Shown: positions 61,349 to 64,000 of the stretch, in pieces
Position numbering within the stretch: position 1 is the stretch's first letter
Layout: each line of letters begins with the position of its first letter
NCBI GenBank assembly: GCA_021647205.1
Contig: JAKIVD010000011.1
Coordinates: 1 to 64,000, forward strand
From: Bacteroidales bacterium
GTDB taxonomy: Bacteria; Bacteroidota; Bacteroidia; Bacteroidales; F082
DNA length: 64,000 bases
Direction of reading: 5' to 3'
Notes under the pieces: generated by a model
Database searches by the model: none
The model's input: the letters and a program-made list of their open reading frames with translations, nothing else
What the model was told of the DNA's origin: nothing
Position numbers and translations under genes: made by a program

Positions 61349-62799
61349 AAGATGTACCGCAGGCTAAGTACAAAATTCTGGTCGGTGAAGGTGTTGCTCA
61401 CCGGGTTTGGCTGGATGTTTTCGGTACTGTAGAAATAATAATCTTCATCTTTAACAGAATAGACGTAAGCAAAATCAAGTGCAACATTGTCCATCCTGTA
61501 TCCTATTCCACCGGAGAAAGATTGCCGCTTGCCATCATTCAGCTTGTTACTGTAAGGACTGCCATAAAAGGCATAGCCTGCCCGAAGGCTGACTTTAGAG
61601 ATACGCCATTCGGTACCGGCACGGAAGTTATGTGTAGACCGGTAATAATTTCTTATGTTGGAATTTTCATCCCCAAATCCGTAATCCCTTGCATTGAGTT
61701 TGGCCTGGCCATAATTGACAAATTCGTACTCGAACGAAACAAAACCAAATTTCTTGATGACAAATGCCAGACTTCCGATGGCGCGCATGGGGGTCGTCAG
61801 TTTGTATTTGTAAGTACGGATTGGCATCAGGGTATCACCCGTAAACCAATCCAGCTTGCTCGACATGCCAATGCTCCAGGTATCGCGCATGTTCCAGTAC
61901 CATGTGGGCGTATGCAGTGCCAGTCCGATTCGTACCCAGTCAACCGGCCTTACTATTGCCCCCAATTTGAAATTAATGCCAAAGCCCGTTGTTTCCAGGT
62001 TCTCTGTTGTGGTCCAGTTTTCAAAGTAAGGAATGGTATCGGCCACATCTGTTTCTGAATAAAACGATTCCCTGAAATAGCGGACGTAGGGCATGCCCAC
62101 CGATGCGCCGAGGTACAATACATCATCAAAGTTTCCGGCGCCTGCAAAAAGGAATTCGTTTATGGAGCCACGGCTGTTTATTCTTTGTGTTTGCAAAGTT
62201 CCGGCGTACGGTAGCGGTGTGTAATACTGGTTGGTTGTTCCCGGAATGGTATCCAGTAAATACAACCACCAGGCCGGGGTTAAATCATCGGGGTAGCGGC
62301 CATTTTCAATGTCTTCAAAAGGTTTTCCGTCTGCCTTTTCCTGGTAAACATCTAATTTGGAGTTGAGCAGATTGGGGCCCTGCATGTACATATTTGTGTT
62401 GAAGGTGTTCAACCTGTTCATTCCGAAGCCCAGTTGGTAGTACCTCCATCCCTTGCCGCCACGGCCCAGTGCCTTGGCCGAAACCCATCCCAAATTGGCA
62501 AAATCGAAAATGGTCCTGTTTTCGGTTTGTTGCAGGTTATTGTAGGTGGAAGTAGTATTTCTGTTAAAGACCTCGGGGCTGGCACTCAGCTCGCCGGAAC
62601 GGTAAATGGCAAGTCCGCCGGGGTTCGTGCTCAATACCGAGAAATCACCACCCAGCCCCCCAAAAGCACCCCCAACAGCCATGCTGCGTGCCGTACCCTG
62701 CCTGTAAAGTTCTGAAAACCGCAGGGCATCTTCCGCAAACTGGGCAGACAGGGCATAAGCCAGTGTCAGGAAACCTAAGATAATAATGGACCTTTTCAT
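61345..62799 (-). CDS. FadL/OmpP1-type outer membrane protein
   Basis: 484 aa. Signal peptide residues 1-19 (IIILGFLTLAYALSAQ). ELYRQGTARSMAVGGAFGGL, then DFSVLSTNPGGLAIYRSGEL is the FadL-family start (GGAF..., NPAG-type turn as NPGG). Alternating beta-strands with aromatic girdles follow, ending in the C-terminal strand FVLSLRYIF with a final Phe as in BAM-inserted barrels. Likely a transporter for hydrophobic compounds. Antisense and convergent to the TPR gene. Confidence 0.88.
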   Translation of the reverse strand: MKRSIIILGFLTLAYALSAQFAEDALRFSELYRQGTARSMAVGGAFGGLGGDFSVLSTNPGGLAIYRSGELSASPEVFNRNTTSTYNNLQQTENRTIFDFANLGWVSAKALGRGGKGWRYYQLGFGMNRLNTFNTNMYMQGPNLLNSKLDVYQEKADGKPFEDIENGRYPDDLTPAWWLYLLDTIPGTTNQYYTPLPYAGTLQTQRINSRGSINEFLFAGAGNFDDVLYLGASVGMPYVRYFRESFYSETDVADTIPYFENWTTTENLETTGFGINFKLGAIVRPVDWVRIGLALHTPTWYWNMRDTWSIGMSSKLDWFTGDTLMPIRTYKYKLTTPMRAIGSLAFVIKKFGFVSFEYEFVNYGQAKLNARDYGFGDENSNIRNYYRSTHNFRAGTEWRISKVSLRAGYAFYGSPYSNKLNDGKRQSFSGGIGYRMDNVALDFAYVYSVKDEDYYFYSTENIQPNPVSNTFTDQNFVLSLRYIF

Positions 62800-62849
62800 T
62801 GTTGTGAATTATCAGCTACCAGATGAGTTTGTACTGTCGGGGCAACTAT

Positions 62850-64000
62850 TTATCTTCTTCCACCGCCACGGCTCGAGCCGGAGCTTCTTGATGAACTGCC
62901 CCCGCCCGAACTCCGCGAAGGCGAACTGTAACTTTTGGATGGTGAACTGTAACTTCTTGAAGGCGAGCTGTAACTCCGTGAAGGCGAACTGCCCGACGAC
63001 CGGCCTGGCGAAGAATAACTCCTGGTAGGCTTGTAGGTTTTGCTTCGTGTTCCTGTATTTATGTCCCTGCTGCTGTTGGATGTAGCCGGCTTTCGTGTGC
63101 GTATGTACGGGCTTGATGAGGACCTCGTTGTTGTTTTTGTTGACGGCCTTACATATTCTTTGCTCGAACGTGGTTGGCGGGAAGGGAGGCTCTGGTAGGA
63201 CTTGGGTTTTTGATAGCGCGGTGCAGGCCTTTGGTAGGTCTTCGATTCAGGTTTCTTCATTCTTTCCTGATTAACCGCTCTTGTCCTTGTGTTTGTCAAA
63301 TCATTTCCCCTTATCCGTACAGCAGCATCCGGGCGGTTTTCTGCCGGTTTGGCCCGCTTGCTCGAAGCAATTGTGGCTGTAGAAGAGGTGCTCCTTCCGC
63401 TGTTTGCGGTTGCAACTCCTCTTCCGGAAACAACCACACCACTTTTGTTGTCGTCGTCCCCGTTACTTCCTGTTGTTCTTCCACCACGCGATTTGGGAAC
63501 TGTTGTCCCTCCCGTTCCGGAACCTCTCGGGCCATAGGCAACATAGGATGAGCCATAGTCGGGATAGTAACCGCCACCGTAACCCGGGTAGTAGCCACCG
63601 CCGTAACCGGGATAGTAACCCCCGCCGTAGTAGCCGTTCCAATAGCCGTTCCAATAGCCGTTCCAGTAACTACTCCCATAGTAACCACCATAATAAGGAA
63701 AACCGTAGCCGTAAGCGGGGTAACCGTAATAGGGCCATCCGTAACCATATCCCATCGACATGCCATATCCCATGCCCATTCCGTAGCTCATGCCCATTCC
63801 AAAACTCATTGAAAAACTGGAACTGCTTCCACCCCCGCAGCACGAACTACCGGTGTAATAATCGTCGTAATAACCGCGGTCGCTGCTGCTGCCATCATTG
63901 AACCTTCTTAAACGGGAACTATAATCCGAGTCGTAATAATCGTCGATGTATTCGTAATCCCCTTCACTTTCCTGACCGCCGGCAGCATTGGCCTTGTAAT
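62850..64000 (-). CDS. Gly/Tyr-rich then Ser-rich unknown protein (5' end cut off)
   Basis: At least 383 codons; the frame is open to the window edge at 64000, so the ATG at 63809 is internal. Readable order: an acidic Tyr-rich part (GDYEYIDDYYDSDYSS), a Ser/Cys patch (SSCCGGGSSSSFSMS), Met/Gly/Tyr repeats (GMGMSYGMGMGYG, YPGYGGGYYPGYGG), then a basic Ser/Arg-rich tail with SPSRSYSSPSRSYSSPSKSY repeats. No folded domain can be named. A signal peptide is probably lost beyond the edge. Low-complexity Bacteroidota envelope proteins look like this; function unknown. Confidence 0.7.
   Translation of the reverse strand, partial: YKANAAGGQESEGDYEYIDDYYDSDYSSRLRRFNDGSSSDRGYYDDYYTGSSCCGGGSSSSFSMSFGMGMSYGMGMGYGMSMGYGYGWPYYGYPAYGYGFPYYGGYYGSSYWNGYWNGYWNGYYGGGYYPGYGGGYYPGYGGGYYPDYGSSYVAYGPRGSGTGGTTVPKSRGGRTTGSNGDDDNKSGVVVSGRGVATANSGRSTSSTATIASSKRAKPAENRPDAAVRIRGNDLTNTRTRAVNQERMKKPESKTYQRPAPRYQKPKSYQSLPSRQPRSSKEYVRPSTKTTTRSSSSPYIRTRKPATSNSSRDINTGTRSKTYKPTRSYSSPGRSSGSSPSRSYSSPSRSYSSPSKSYSSPSRSSGGGSSSRSSGSSRGGGRR

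Overview
The window reads as a chromosomal segment of a Bacteroidota bacterium, most likely an anaerobic or facultative member of the Bacteroidales/Marinilabiliales side of the phylum (inference). Reasons: type IX secretion (T9SS) sorting domains on several proteins plus the T9SS protein PorQ, Bacteroidota-type families (DUF3276/PUR, DUF5683, DUF6263, DUF2807), lipoproteins with short lipoboxes, GH20/GH92/GH109 glycosidases, candidate -7 boxes of the TAnnTTTG type, and a pyruvate:ferredoxin oxidoreductase. No rRNA, tRNA, CRISPR array, transposase or integrase gene was recognised.

Layout. (1) 1-10.5 kb is glycan degradation: the end of a glycosylasparaginase, a GH20 beta-hexosaminidase and a GH92 alpha-mannosidase on the + strand, which together fit N-glycan breakdown; then a GH109-type hydrolase and a T9SS-exported TIM-barrel-like protein on the - strand. 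A HicB remnant and an orphan T9SS tail lie between. (2) 10.6-14.9 kb is a decayed T9SS-cargo region. One cargo gene is split by a 1672-bp AT-rich segment carrying two genes (an unknown protein and a GIY-YIG/DUF4357 nuclease). Its ends have the layout of an integron-type gene cassette: a direct GTTGTA repeat at both borders and a perfect 10-bp inverted repeat linking the 5' border to a site just after the last stop codon. Removing it puts the two host halves in one frame. This is the most unusual object in the window. (3) 15-25.5 kb is central metabolism (a dihydroorotate-dehydrogenase-like protein, pyruvate:ferredoxin oxidoreductase, monomeric isocitrate dehydrogenase) with a large surface protein of about 39 tandem 17-residue repeats and a C-terminal S74 self-cleaving chaperone domain.

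(4) 25.6-30.6 kb holds two lipoproteins, a T9SS cargo gene translationally coupled to a previously unlisted 45-codon basic ORF, a broken TPR/LuxR-type regulator and another orphan T9SS tail. (5) 30.6-38.7 kb has an SDR oxidoreductase, an epimerase-type protein, an M14 carboxypeptidase, a cysteine synthase with a Cys-rich tail, a remnant of an HNH endonuclease, sucC, a lipoprotein and dapB. (6) 38.9-41.8 kb is the chromosome-partition cluster parA-parB-DUF5683 and a PUR-family nucleic-acid-binding protein. (7) 42.5-47.9 kb has a 2-oxoacid dehydrogenase E2, a DnaQ-type exonuclease overlapping an FAH-family hydrolase, then recF with a DUF721 (DciA-like) gene and a WG-repeat protein. (8) 48.3-64 kb has porQ, several envelope proteins, dnaB, a T9SS-exported purple-acid-phosphatase-like enzyme, lpxH, a purine nucleoside phosphorylase, lpxK, a Nif3-family protein with a zinc-ribbon coiled-coil protein, a TPR protein, a FadL/OmpP1-type outer membrane protein and the end of a Gly/Tyr/Ser-rich protein.

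How it fits together: exported glycosidases and T9SS cargo feed an anaerobic-type carbon metabolism; envelope building is represented by lpxH and lpxK, and replication and segregation by dnaB, recF, DUF721 and parAB. Many intergenic gaps carry palindromic repeat elements, and at least seven gene remnants show active gene decay.
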